DNA from: Kitagawia praeruptora
Lineage: Eukaryota; Streptophyta; Magnoliopsida; Apiales; Apiaceae
Assembly: GCA_037693485.1 (NCBI GenBank)
Contig: CM075354.1
Span: forward strand, 89,277,001-89,341,000
Direction: 5' to 3'
DNA length: 64,000 nucleotides
Position numbers and translations under genes: made by a program. Within the stretch, counting starts at the first letter, position 1; every line of letters begins with the position of its first letter. Positions 40,777-53,577 of the stretch are shown in pieces. The notes under the pieces are model-generated. The model did no database searches, was not told the DNA's origin, and saw nothing but the letters and a program-made list of their open reading frames with translations.

Positions 40777-41624
40777 GTCAGAGAAGTGCAAACTAATTGT
40801 ATATACTAACGTTAAGAGCTTTTTTGTATTTTGCTCTATTAAATTCAAAAATAATTATAAAAATGAATAATTAATTATTAAATTATTTGTAAAATCAACA
40901 TTAACATAAATAAACATTTACTGTTCATATAAGAAACGTGTCCTAAATAAAGCAAATTTTTCGGATGCGAAAAAAAATTAAAGCAAAAAAGGGGTGCAAA
41001 GGGTCACCCATCCTAGTACTACTCTCGCCCAAGCACGCTTAACTTCGGAGTTCTGATGGGATCCGGTGCATTAGTGCTGGTATGATCGCACCCGTCAGAG
41101 AAGTGCAAACTAATTGTATATACTAACGTTAAGAGTTTTTTTGTATTTTGCTCTATTAAATTCAAAAATAATTATAAAAATTAATAATTAATTATTAAAT
41201 TATTTATAAAATCAACATTAACATAAATAAACATTTACTGTTCATATAAGAAACGTGTCCTAAATAAAGCAAATTTTTCGGATGCGAAAAAAAATTAAAG
41301 CAAAAAAGGGGTGCAAAGGGTCACCCATCCTAGTACTACTCTCGCCCAAGCACGCTTAACTTCGGAGTTCTGATGGGATCCGGTGCATTAGTGCTGGTAT
41401 GATCGCACCCGTCAGAGAAGTGCAAACTAATTGTATATACTAACGTTAAGAGCTTTTTTGTATTTTGCTCTATTAAATTCAAAAATAATTATAAAAATGA
41501 ATAATTAATTATTAAATTATTTATAAAATCAACATTAACATAAATAAACATTTACTGTTCATATAAGAAACGTGTCCTAAATAAAGCAAATTTTTCCGAT
41601 GCGAAAAAAAATTAAAGCAAAAAA

Positions 41625-41743
41625 GGGGTGCAACACGAGGACTTCCCAGGGGGTCACCCATCCTAGTACTACTCTCGCCCAAGCACGCTTAACTTCGGAG
41701 TTCTGATGGGATCCGGTGCATTAGTGCTGGTATGATCGCACCC
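41625..41743 (-). rRNA. 5S rRNA: 5S rRNA, full-length copy (trimer 21)
   Basis: 119 nt, regular trimer. Confidence 0.96.
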
Positions 41744-42591
41744 GTCAGAGAAGTGCAAACTAATTGTATATACTAACGTTAAGAGCTTTTTTGTATTTTG
41801 CTCTATTAAATTCAAAAATAATTATAAAAATGAATAATTAATTATTAAATTATTTGTAAAATCAACATTAACATAAATAAACATTTACTGTTCATATAAG
41901 AAACGTGTCCTAAATAAAGCAAATTTTTCGGATGCGAAAAAAAATTAAAGCAAAAAAGGGGTGCAAAGGGTCACCCATCCTAGTACTACTCTCGCCCAAG
42001 CACGCTTAACTTCGGAGTTCTGATGGGATCCGGTGCATTAGTGCTGGTATGATCGCACCCGTCAGAGAAGTGCAAACTAATTGTATATACTAACGTTAAG
42101 AGTTTTTTTGTATTTTGCTCTATTAAATTCAAAAATAATTATAAAAATTAATAATTAATTATTAAATTATTTATAAAATCAACATTAACATAAATAAACA
42201 TTTACTGTTCATATAAGAAACGTGTCCTAAATAAAGCAAATTTTTCGGATGCGAAAAAAAATTAAAGCAAAAAAGGGGTGCAAAGGGTCACCCATCCTAG
42301 TACTACTCTCGCCCAAGCACGCTTAACTTCGGAGTTCTGATGGGATCCGGTGCATTAGTGCTGGTATGATCGCACCCGTCAGAGAAGTGCAAACTAATTG
42401 TATATACTAACGTTAAGAGCTTTTTTGTATTTTGCTCTATTAAATTCAAAAATAATTATAAAAATGAATAATTAATTATTAAATTATTTATAAAATCAAC
42501 ATTAACATAAATAAACATTTACTGTTCATATAAGAAACGTGTCCTAAATAAAGCAAATTTTTCCGATGCGAAAAAAAATTAAAGCAAAAAA

Positions 42592-42726
42592 GGGGTGCAA
42601 CACGAGGACTTCCCAACACGAGGACTTCCCAGGGGGTCACCCATCCTAGTACTACTCTCGCCCAAGCACGCTTAACTTCGGAGTTCTGATGGGATCCGGT
42701 GCATTAGTGCTGGTATGATCGCACCC
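42592..42726 (-). rRNA. 5S rRNA: 5S rRNA copy with internal 16-bp duplication (trimer 22)
   Basis: 135 nt. The 16-mer ACACGAGGACTTCCCA (plus strand) occurs twice in a row near 42600-42631. This repeats the 3' strand of helix V and loop E and pushes the closing strand of helix I 16 nt further out. The RNA is probably not functional, although the rest of the gene is consensus. The duplication is as long as the deletion found in the other units. Confidence 0.93.
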
Positions 42727-43574
42727 GTCAGAGAAGTGCAAACTAATTGTATATACTAACGTTAAGAGCTTTTTTGTATTTTGCTCTATTAAATTCAAAA
42801 ATAATTATAAAAATGAATAATTAATTATTAAATTATTTGTAAAATCAACATTAACATAAATAAACATTTACTGTTCATATAAGAAACGTGTCCTAAATAA
42901 AGCAAATTTTTCGGATGCGAAAAAAAATTAAAGCAAAAAAGGGGTGCAAAGGGTCACCCATCCTAGTACTACTCTCGCCCAAGCACGCTTAACTTCGGAG
43001 TTCTGATGGGATCCGGTGCATTAGTGCTGGTATGATCGCACCCGTCAGAGAAGTGCAAACTAATTGTATATACTAACGTTAAGAGTTTTTTTGTATTTTG
43101 CTCTATTAAATTCAAAAATAATTATAAAAATTAATAATTAATTATTAAATTATTTATAAAATCAACATTAACATAAATAAACATTTACTGTTCATATAAG
43201 AAACGTGTCCTAAATAAAGCAAATTTTTCGGATGCGAAAAAAAATTAAAGCAAAAAAGGGGTGCAAAGGGTCACCCATCCTAGTACTACTCTCGCCCAAG
43301 CACGCTTAACTTCGGAGTTCTGATGGGATCCGGTGCATTAGTGCTGGTATGATCGCACCCGTCAGAGAAGTGCAAACTAATTGTATATACTAACGTTAAG
43401 AGCTTTTTTGTATTTTGCTCTATTAAATTCAAAAATAATTATAAAAATGAATAATTAATTATTAAATTATTTATAAAATCAACATTAACATAAATAAACA
43501 TTTACTGTTCATATAAGAAACGTGTCCTAAATAAAGCAAATTTTTCCGATGCGAAAAAAAATTAAAGCAAAAAA

Positions 43575-43693
43575 GGGGTGCAACACGAGGACTTCCCAGG
43601 GGGTCACCCATCCTAGTACTACTCTCGCCCAAGCACGCTTAACTTCGGAGTTCTGATGGGATCCGGTGCATTAGTGCTGGTATGATCGCACCC
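43575..43693 (-). rRNA. 5S rRNA: 5S rRNA, full-length copy (trimer 23)
   Basis: 119 nt, regular trimer, back to the normal length after the duplicated copy. Confidence 0.96.
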
Positions 43694-44541
43694 GTCAGAG
43701 AAGTGCAAACTAATTGTATATACTAACGTTAAGAGCTTTTTTGTATTTTGCTCTATTAAATTCAAAAATAATTATAAAAATGAATAATTAATTATTAAAT
43801 TATTTGTAAAATCAACATTAACATAAATAAACATTTACTGTTCATATAAGAAACGTGTCCTAAATAAAGCAAATTTTTCGGATGCGAAAAAAAATTAAAG
43901 CAAAAAAGGGGTGCAAAGGGTCACCCATCCTAGTACTACTCTCGCCCAAGCACGCTTAACTTCGGAGTTCTGATGGGATCCGGTGCATTAGTGCTGGTAT
44001 GATCGCACCCGTCAGAGAAGTGCAAACTAATTGTATATACTAACGTTAAGAGTTTTTTTGTATTTTGCTCTATTAAATTCAAAAATAATTATAAAAATTA
44101 ATAATTAATTATTAAATTATTTATAAAATCAACATTAACATAAATAAACATTTACTGTTCATATAAGAAACGTGTCCTAAATAAAGCAAATTTTTCGGAT
44201 GCGAAAAAAAATTAAAGCAAAAAAGGGGTGCAAAGGGTCACCCATCCTAGTACTACTCTCGCCCAAGCACGCTTAACTTCGGAGTTCTGATGGGATCCGG
44301 TGCATTAGTGCTGGTATGATCGCACCCGTCAGAGAAGTGCAAACTAATTGTATATACTAACGTTAAGAGCTTTTTTGTATTTTGCTCTATTAAATTCAAA
44401 AATAATTATAAAAATGAATAATTAATTATTAAATTATTTATAAAATCAACATTAACATAAATAAACATTTACTGTTCATATAAGAAACGTGTCCTAAATA
44501 AAGCAAATTTTTCCGATGCGAAAAAAAATTAAAGCAAAAAA

Positions 44542-44660
44542 GGGGTGCAACACGAGGACTTCCCAGGGGGTCACCCATCCTAGTACTACTCTCGCCCAAG
44601 CACGCTTAACTTCGGAGTTCTGATGGGATCCGGTGCATTAGTGCTGGTATGATCGCACCC
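44542..44660 (-). rRNA. 5S rRNA: 5S rRNA, full-length copy (trimer 24)
   Basis: 119 nt, regular trimer. Confidence 0.96.
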
Positions 44661-45508
44661 GTCAGAGAAGTGCAAACTAATTGTATATACTAACGTTAAG
44701 AGCTTTTTTGTATTTTGCTCTATTAAATTCAAAAATAATTATAAAAATGAATAATTAATTATTAAATTATTTGTAAAATCAACATTAACATAAATAAACA
44801 TTTACTGTTCATATAAGAAACGTGTCCTAAATAAAGCAAATTTTTCGGATGCGAAAAAAAATTAAAGCAAAAAAGGGGTGCAAAGGGTCACCCATCCTAG
44901 TACTACTCTCGCCCAAGCACGCTTAACTTCGGAGTTCTGATGGGATCCGGTGCATTAGTGCTGGTATGATCGCACCCGTCAGAGAAGTGCAAACTAATTG
45001 TATATACTAACGTTAAGAGTTTTTTTGTATTTTGCTCTATTAAATTCAAAAATAATTATAAAAATTAATAATTAATTATTAAATTATTTATAAAATCAAC
45101 ATTAACATAAATAAACATTTACTGTTCATATAAGAAACGTGTCCTAAATAAAGCAAATTTTTCGGATGCGAAAAAAAATTAAAGCAAAAAAGGGGTGCAA
45201 AGGGTCACCCATCCTAGTACTACTCTCGCCCAAGCACGCTTAACTTCGGAGTTCTGATGGGATCCGGTGCATTAGTGCTGGTATGATCGCACCCGTCAGA
45301 GAAGTGCAAACTAATTGTATATACTAACGTTAAGAGCTTTTTTGTATTTTGCTCTATTAAATTCAAAAATAATTATAAAAATGAATAATTAATTATTAAA
45401 TTATTTATAAAATCAACATTAACATAAATAAACATTTACTGTTCATATAAGAAACGTGTCCTAAATAAAGCAAATTTTTCCGATGCGAAAAAAAATTAAA
45501 GCAAAAAA

Positions 45509-45627
45509 GGGGTGCAACACGAGGACTTCCCAGGGGGTCACCCATCCTAGTACTACTCTCGCCCAAGCACGCTTAACTTCGGAGTTCTGATGGGATCCGG
45601 TGCATTAGTGCTGGTATGATCGCACCC
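45509..45627 (-). rRNA. 5S rRNA: 5S rRNA, full-length copy (trimer 25)
   Basis: 119 nt. Last gene of the regular block. Confidence 0.96.
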
Positions 45628-46475
45628 GTCAGAGAAGTGCAAACTAATTGTATATACTAACGTTAAGAGCTTTTTTGTATTTTGCTCTATTAAATTCAAA
45701 AATAATTATAAAAATGAATAATTAATTATTAAATTATTTGTAAAATCAACATTAACATAAATAAACATTTACTGTTCATATAAGAAACGTGTCCTAAATA
45801 AAGCAAATTTTTCGGATGCGAAAAAAAATTAAAGCAAAAAAGGGGTGCAAAGGGTCACCCATCCTAGTACTACTCTCGCCCAAGCACGCTTAACTTCGGA
45901 GTTCTGATGGGATCCGGTGCATTAGTGCTGGTATGATCGCACCCGTCAGAGAAGTGCAAACTAATTGTATATACTAACGTTAAGAGTTTTTTTGTATTTT
46001 GCTCTATTAAATTCAAAAATAATTATAAAAATTAATAATTAATTATTAAATTATTTATAAAATCAACATTAACATAAATAAACATTTACTGTTCATATAA
46101 GAAACGTGTCCTAAATAAAGCAAATTTTTCGGATGCGAAAAAAAATTAAAGCAAAAAAGGGGTGCAAAGGGTCACCCATCCTAGTACTACTCTCGCCCAA
46201 GCACGCTTAACTTCGGAGTTCTGATGGGATCCGGTGCATTAGTGCTGGTATGATCGCACCCGTCAGAGAAGTGCAAACTAATTGTATATACTAACGTTAA
46301 GAGCTTTTTTGTATTTTGCTCTATTAAATTCAAAAATAATTATAAAAATGAATAATTAATTATTAAATTATTTATAAAATCAACATTAACATAAATAAAC
46401 ATTTACTGTTCATATAAGAAACGTGTCCTAAATAAAGCAAATTTTTCCGATGCGAAAAAAAATTAAAGCAAAAAA

Positions 46476-46594
46476 GGGGTGCAACACGAGGACTTCCCAG
46501 GGGGTCACCCATCCTAGTACTACTCTCGCCCAAGCACGCTTAACTTCGGAGTTCTGATGGGATCCGGTGCATTAGTGCTGGTATGATCGCACCC
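46476..46594 (-). rRNA. 5S rRNA: 5S rRNA, full-length copy
   Basis: 119 nt with TTCCGATG marker. Directly followed by another full gene, 333 bases on. Confidence 0.96.
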
Positions 46595-46808
46595 GTCAGA
46601 GAAGTGCAAACTAATTGTATATACTAACGTTAAGAGCTTTTTTGTATTTTGCTCTATTAAATTCAAAAATAATTATAAAAATGAATAATTAATTATTAAA
46701 TTATTTGTAAAATCAACATTAACATAAATAAACATTTACTGTTCATATAAGAAACGTGTCCTAAATAAAGCAAATTTTTCGGATGCGAAAAAAAATTAAA
46801 GCAAAAAA

Positions 46809-46927
46809 GGGGTGCAACACGAGGACTTCCCAGGGGGTCACCCATCCTAGTACTACTCTCGCCCAAGCACGCTTAACTTCGGAGTTCTGATGGGATCCGG
46901 TGCATTAGTGCTGGTATGATCGCACCC
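46809..46927 (-). rRNA. 5S rRNA: 5S rRNA, full-length copy (second of a pair)
   Basis: 119 nt without the TTCCGATG marker. Followed by three deleted units. Confidence 0.96.
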
Positions 46928-48092
46928 GTCAGAGAAGTGCAAACTAATTGTATATACTAACGTTAAGAGCTTTTTTGTATTTTGCTCTATTAAATTCAAA
47001 AATAATTATAAAAATGAATAATTAATTATTAAATTATTTGTAAAATCAACATTAACATAAATAAACATTTACTGTTCATATAAGAAACGTGTCCTAAATA
47101 AAGCAAATTTTTCGGATGCGAAAAAAAATTAAAGCAAAAAAGGGGTGCAAAGGGTCACCCATCCTAGTACTACTCTCGCCCAAGCACGCTTAACTTCGGA
47201 GTTCTGATGGGATCCGGTGCATTAGTGCTGGTATGATCGCACCCGTCAGAGAAGTGCAAACTAATTGTATATACTAACGTTAAGAGTTTTTTTGTATTTT
47301 GCTCTATTAAATTCAAAAATAATTATAAAAATTAATAATTAATTATTAAATTATTTATAAAATCAACATTAACATAAATAAACATTTACTGTTCATATAA
47401 GAAACGTGTCCTAAATAAAGCAAATTTTTCGGATGCGAAAAAAAATTAAAGCAAAAAAGGGGTGCAAAGGGTCACCCATCCTAGTACTACTCTCGCCCAA
47501 GCACGCTTAACTTCGGAGTTCTGATGGGATCCGGTGCATTAGTGCTGGTATGATCGCACCCGTCAGAGAAGTGCAAACTAATTGTATATACTAACGTTAA
47601 GAGTTTTTTTGTATTTTGCTCTATTAAATTCAAAAATAATTATAAAAATTAATAATTAATTATTAAATTATTTATAAAATCAACATTAACATAAATAAAC
47701 ATTTACTGTTCATATAAGAAACGTGTCCTAAATAAAGCAAATTTTTCGGATGCGAAAAAAAATTAAAGCAAAAAAGGGGTGCAAAGGGTCACCCATCCTA
47801 GTACTACTCTCGCCCAAGCACGCTTAACTTCGGAGTTCTGATGGGATCCGGTGCATTAGTGCTGGTATGATCGCACCCGTCAGAGAAGTGCAAACTAATT
47901 GTATATACTAACGTTAAGAGCTTTTTTGTATTTTGCTCTATTAAATTCAAAAATAATTATAAAAATGAATAATTAATTATTAAATTATTTATAAAATCAA
48001 CATTAACATAAATAAACATTTACTGTTCATATAAGAAACGTGTCCTAAATAAAGCAAATTTTTCCGATGCGAAAAAAAATTAAAGCAAAAAA

Positions 48093-48211
48093 GGGGTGCA
48101 ACACGAGGACTTCCCAGGGGGTCACCCATCCTAGTACTACTCTCGCCCAAGCACGCTTAACTTCGGAGTTCTGATGGGATCCGGTGCATTAGTGCTGGTA
48201 TGATCGCACCC
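48093..48211 (-). rRNA. 5S rRNA: 5S rRNA, full-length copy
   Basis: 119 nt with TTCCGATG marker. Regular trimer. Confidence 0.96.
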
Positions 48212-49059
48212 GTCAGAGAAGTGCAAACTAATTGTATATACTAACGTTAAGAGCTTTTTTGTATTTTGCTCTATTAAATTCAAAAATAATTATAAAAATG
48301 AATAATTAATTATTAAATTATTTGTAAAATCAACATTAACATAAATAAACATTTACTGTTCATATAAGAAACGTGTCCTAAATAAAGCAAATTTTTCGGA
48401 TGCGAAAAAAAATTAAAGCAAAAAAGGGGTGCAAAGGGTCACCCATCCTAGTACTACTCTCGCCCAAGCACGCTTAACTTCGGAGTTCTGATGGGATCCG
48501 GTGCATTAGTGCTGGTATGATCGCACCCGTCAGAGAAGTGCAAACTAATTGTATATACTAACGTTAAGAGTTTTTTTGTATTTTGCTCTATTAAATTCAA
48601 AAATAATTATAAAAATTAATAATTAATTATTAAATTATTTATAAAATCAACATTAACATAAATAAACATTTACTGTTCATATAAGAAACGTGTCCTAAAT
48701 AAAGCAAATTTTTCGGATGCGAAAAAAAATTAAAGCAAAAAAGGGGTGCAAAGGGTCACCCATCCTAGTACTACTCTCGCCCAAGCACGCTTAACTTCGG
48801 AGTTCTGATGGGATCCGGTGCATTAGTGCTGGTATGATCGCACCCGTCAGAGAAGTGCAAACTAATTGTATATACTAACGTTAAGAGCTTTTTTGTATTT
48901 TGCTCTATTAAATTCAAAAATAATTATAAAAATGAATAATTAATTATTAAATTATTTATAAAATCAACATTAACATAAATAAACATTTACTGTTCATATA
49001 AGAAACGTGTCCTAAATAAAGCAAATTTTTCCGATGCGAAAAAAAATTAAAGCAAAAAA

Positions 49060-49178
49060 GGGGTGCAACACGAGGACTTCCCAGGGGGTCACCCATCCTA
49101 GTACTACTCTCGCCCAAGCACGCTTAACTTCGGAGTTCTGATGGGATCCGGTGCATTAGTGCTGGTATGATCGCACCC
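49060..49178 (-). rRNA. 5S rRNA: 5S rRNA, full-length copy
   Basis: 119 nt with TTCCGATG marker. First of a second pair of adjacent full genes. Confidence 0.96.
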
Positions 49179-49392
49179 GTCAGAGAAGTGCAAACTAATT
49201 GTATATACTAACGTTAAGAGCTTTTTTGTATTTTGCTCTATTAAATTCAAAAATAATTATAAAAATGAATAATTAATTATTAAATTATTTGTAAAATCAA
49301 CATTAACATAAATAAACATTTACTGTTCATATAAGAAACGTGTCCTAAATAAAGCAAATTTTTCGGATGCGAAAAAAAATTAAAGCAAAAAA

Positions 49393-49511
49393 GGGGTGCA
49401 ACACGAGGACTTCCCAGGGGGTCACCCATCCTAGTACTACTCTCGCCCAAGCACGCTTAACTTCGGAGTTCTGATGGGATCCGGTGCATTAGTGCTGGTA
49501 TGATCGCACCC
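49393..49511 (-). rRNA. 5S rRNA: 5S rRNA, full-length copy (second of a pair)
   Basis: 119 nt without the marker. Followed by five deleted units. Confidence 0.96.
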
Positions 49512-51310
49512 GTCAGAGAAGTGCAAACTAATTGTATATACTAACGTTAAGAGCTTTTTTGTATTTTGCTCTATTAAATTCAAAAATAATTATAAAAATG
49601 AATAATTAATTATTAAATTATTTGTAAAATCAACATTAACATAAATAAACATTTACTGTTCATATAAGAAACGTGTCCTAAATAAAGCAAATTTTTCGGA
49701 TGCGAAAAAAAATTAAAGCAAAAAAGGGGTGCAAAGGGTCACCCATCCTAGTACTACTCTCGCCCAAGCACGCTTAACTTCGGAGTTCTGATGGGATCCG
49801 GTGCATTAGTGCTGGTATGATCGCACCCGTCAGAGAAGTGCAAACTAATTGTATATACTAACGTTAAGAGTTTTTTTGTATTTTGCTCTATTAAATTCAA
49901 AAATAATTATAAAAATTAATAATTAATTATTAAATTATTTATAAAATCAACATTAACATAAATAAACATTTACTGTTCATATAAGAAACGTGTCCTAAAT
50001 AAAGCAAATTTTTCGGATGCGAAAAAAAATTAAAGCAAAAAAGGGGTGCAAAGGGTCACCCATCCTAGTACTACTCTCGCCCAAGCACGCTTAACTTCGG
50101 AGTTCTGATGGGATCCGGTGCATTAGTGCTGGTATGATCGCACCCGTCAGAGAAGTGCAAACTAATTGTATATACTAACGTTAAGAGCTTTTTTGTATTT
50201 TGCTCTATTAAATTCAAAAATAATTATAAAAATGAATAATTAATTATTAAATTATTTGTAAAATCAACATTAACATAAATAAACATTTACTGTTCATATA
50301 AGAAACGTGTCCTAAATAAAGCAAATTTTTCGGATGCGAAAAAAAATTAAAGCAAAAAAGGGGTGCAAAGGGTCACCCATCCTAGTACTACTCTCGCCCA
50401 AGCACGCTTAACTTCGGAGTTCTGATGGGATCCGGTGCATTAGTGCTGGTATGATCGCACCCGTCAGAGAAGTGCAAACTAATTGTATATACTAACGTTA
50501 AGAGTTTTTTTGTATTTTGCTCTATTAAATTCAAAAATAATTATAAAAATTAATAATTAATTATTAAATTATTTATAAAATCAACATTAACATAAATAAA
50601 CATTTACTGTTCATATAAGAAACGTGTCCTAAATAAAGCAAATTTTTCGGATGCGAAAAAAAATTAAAGCAAAAAAGGGGTGCAAAGGGTCACCCATCCT
50701 AGTACTACTCTCGCCCAAGCACGCTTAACTTCGGAGTTCTGATGGGATCCGGTGCATTAGTGCTGGTATGATCGCACCCGTCAGAGAAGTGCAAACTAAT
50801 TGTATATACTAACGTTAAGAGTTTTTTTGTATTTTGCTCTATTAAATTCAAAAATAATTATAAAAATTAATAATTAATTATTAAATTATTTATAAAATCA
50901 ACATTAACATAAATAAACATTTACTGTTCATATAAGAAACGTGTCCTAAATAAAGCAAATTTTTCGGATGCGAAAAAAAATTAAAGCAAAAAAGGGGTGC
51001 AAAGGGTCACCCATCCTAGTACTACTCTCGCCCAAGCACGCTTAACTTCGGAGTTCTGATGGGATCCGGTGCATTAGTGCTGGTATGATCGCACCCGTCA
51101 GAGAAGTGCAAACTAATTGTATATACTAACGTTAAGAGCTTTTTTGTATTTTGCTCTATTAAATTCAAAAATAATTATAAAAATGAATAATTAATTATTA
51201 AATTATTTATAAAATCAACATTAACATAAATAAACATTTACTGTTCATATAAGAAACGTGTCCTAAATAAAGCAAATTTTTCCGATGCGAAAAAAAATTA
51301 AAGCAAAAAA

Positions 51311-51429
51311 GGGGTGCAACACGAGGACTTCCCAGGGGGTCACCCATCCTAGTACTACTCTCGCCCAAGCACGCTTAACTTCGGAGTTCTGATGGGATCC
51401 GGTGCATTAGTGCTGGTATGATCGCACCC
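51311..51429 (-). rRNA. 5S rRNA: 5S rRNA, full-length copy
   Basis: 119 nt with TTCCGATG marker. Regular trimer. Confidence 0.96.
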
Positions 51430-52277
51430 GTCAGAGAAGTGCAAACTAATTGTATATACTAACGTTAAGAGCTTTTTTGTATTTTGCTCTATTAAATTCA
51501 AAAATAATTATAAAAATGAATAATTAATTATTAAATTATTTGTAAAATCAACATTAACATAAATAAACATTTACTGTTCATATAAGAAACGTGTCCTAAA
51601 TAAAGCAAATTTTTCGGATGCGAAAAAAAATTAAAGCAAAAAAGGGGTGCAAAGGGTCACCCATCCTAGTACTACTCTCGCCCAAGCACGCTTAACTTCG
51701 GAGTTCTGATGGGATCCGGTGCATTAGTGCTGGTATGATCGCACCCGTCAGAGAAGTGCAAACTAATTGTATATACTAACGTTAAGAGTTTTTTTGTATT
51801 TTGCTCTATTAAATTCAAAAATAATTATAAAAATTAATAATTAATTATTAAATTATTTATAAAATCAACATTAACATAAATAAACATTTACTGTTCATAT
51901 AAGAAACGTGTCCTAAATAAAGCAAATTTTTCGGATGCGAAAAAAAATTAAAGCAAAAAAGGGGTGCAAAGGGTCACCCATCCTAGTACTACTCTCGCCC
52001 AAGCACGCTTAACTTCGGAGTTCTGATGGGATCCGGTGCATTAGTGCTGGTATGATCGCACCCGTCAGAGAAGTGCAAACTAATTGTATATACTAACGTT
52101 AAGAGCTTTTTTGTATTTTGCTCTATTAAATTCAAAAATAATTATAAAAATGAATAATTAATTATTAAATTATTTATAAAATCAACATTAACATAAATAA
52201 ACATTTACTGTTCATATAAGAAACGTGTCCTAAATAAAGCAAATTTTTCCGATGCGAAAAAAAATTAAAGCAAAAAA

Positions 52278-52396
52278 GGGGTGCAACACGAGGACTTCCC
52301 AGGGGGTCACCCATCCTAGTACTACTCTCGCCCAAGCACGCTTAACTTCGGAGTTCTGATGGGATCCGGTGCATTAGTGCTGGTATGATCGCACCC
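52278..52396 (-). rRNA. 5S rRNA: 5S rRNA, full-length copy
   Basis: 119 nt with TTCCGATG marker. First of a third pair. Confidence 0.96.
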
Positions 52397-52610
52397 GTCA
52401 GAGAAGTGCAAACTAATTGTATATACTAACGTTAAGAGCTTTTTTGTATTTTGCTCTATTAAATTCAAAAATAATTATAAAAATGAATAATTAATTATTA
52501 AATTATTTGTAAAATCAACATTAACATAAATAAACATTTACTGTTCATATAAGAAACGTGTCCTAAATAAAGCAAATTTTTCGGATGCGAAAAAAAATTA
52601 AAGCAAAAAA

Positions 52611-52729
52611 GGGGTGCAACACGAGGACTTCCCAGGGGGTCACCCATCCTAGTACTACTCTCGCCCAAGCACGCTTAACTTCGGAGTTCTGATGGGATCC
52701 GGTGCATTAGTGCTGGTATGATCGCACCC
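52611..52729 (-). rRNA. 5S rRNA: 5S rRNA, full-length copy (second of a pair)
   Basis: 119 nt without the marker. Last complete full-length gene of the array, followed by two deleted units and the truncated end. Confidence 0.96.
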
Positions 52730-53577
52730 GTCAGAGAAGTGCAAACTAATTGTATATACTAACGTTAAGAGCTTTTTTGTATTTTGCTCTATTAAATTCA
52801 AAAATAATTATAAAAATGAATAATTAATTATTAAATTATTTGTAAAATCAACATTAACATAAATAAACATTTACTGTTCATATAAGAAACGTGTCCTAAA
52901 TAAAGCAAATTTTTCGGATGCGAAAAAAAATTAAAGCAAAAAAGGGGTGCAAAGGGTCACCCATCCTAGTACTACTCTCGCCCAAGCACGCTTAACTTCG
53001 GAGTTCTGATGGGATCCGGTGCATTAGTGCTGGTATGATCGCACCCGTCAGAGAAGTGCAAACTAATTGTATATACTAACGTTAAGAGTTTTTTTGTATT
53101 TTGCTCTATTAAATTCAAAAATAATTATAAAAATTAATAATTAATTATTAAATTATTTATAAAATCAACATTAACATAAATAAACATTTACTGTTCATAT
53201 AAGAAACGTGTCCTAAATAAAGCAAATTTTTCGGATGCGAAAAAAAATTAAAGCAAAAAAGGGGTGCAAAGGGTCACCCATCCTAGTACTACTCTCGCCC
53301 AAGCACGCTTAACTTCGGAGTTCTGATGGGATCCGGTGCATTAGTGCTGGTATGATCGCACCCGTCAGAGAAGTGCAAACTAATTGTATATACTAACGTT
53401 AAGAGCTTTTTTGTATTTTGCTCTATTAAATTCAAAAATAATTATAAAAATGAATAATTAATTATTAAATTATTTATAAAATCAACATTAACATAAATAA
53501 ACATTTACTGTTCATATAAGAAACGTGTCCTAAATAAAGCAAATTTTTCCGATGCGAAAAAAAATTAAAGCAAAAAA

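Larger units (their letters stand above)
22618..46261 (-). pseudogene. 5S rRNA genes with 16-bp deletion, regular trimers (50 copies)
   Basis: Two per trimer, starting 333 and 650 bases after each full-length start from 22285 to 45509. The exception is the trimer with the duplicated gene, where they start at 42941 and 43258. All are 103 nt with the same deletion. The first and second deleted copies of a trimer are told apart only by their spacers (GAGT/AATTAAT after the first, AATGAAT and TTCCGATG after the second). Variation inside the genes is very low. Confidence 0.92.
22285..46475 (-). repeat. 5S higher-order repeat: 25 consecutive trimers of 967 bp
   Basis: The order full gene (333-bp unit), deleted gene (317), deleted gene (317) repeats 25 times without interruption. 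Each position has its own linked spacer variants on the plus strand. The spacer after the full gene has GAGC, AATGAAT and TTTGTAAAA. The spacer after the first deleted gene has GAGT, AATTAAT and TTTATAAAA. The spacer after the second deleted gene has usually GAGC, AATGAAT and TTTATAAAA, and ends with TTCCGATG in all but one case (before 26153). One trimer (42592-43574) is 983 bp because of a 16-bp duplication. The linked markers show that the trimer, not the single unit, was the unit of amplification. Confidence 0.95.
47142..53363 (-). pseudogene. 5S rRNA genes with 16-bp deletion, right end (14 copies)
   Basis: Starts: 47142, 47459, 47776, 48426, 48743, 49726, 50043, 50360, 50677, 50994, 51644, 51961, 52944, 53261; each is 103 nt. 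Copy 50043 has a spacer of the full-gene type (AATGAAT with TTTGTAAAA) although its gene is deleted. The deletion and the spacer type are therefore not strictly coupled at this end. Confidence 0.9.
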
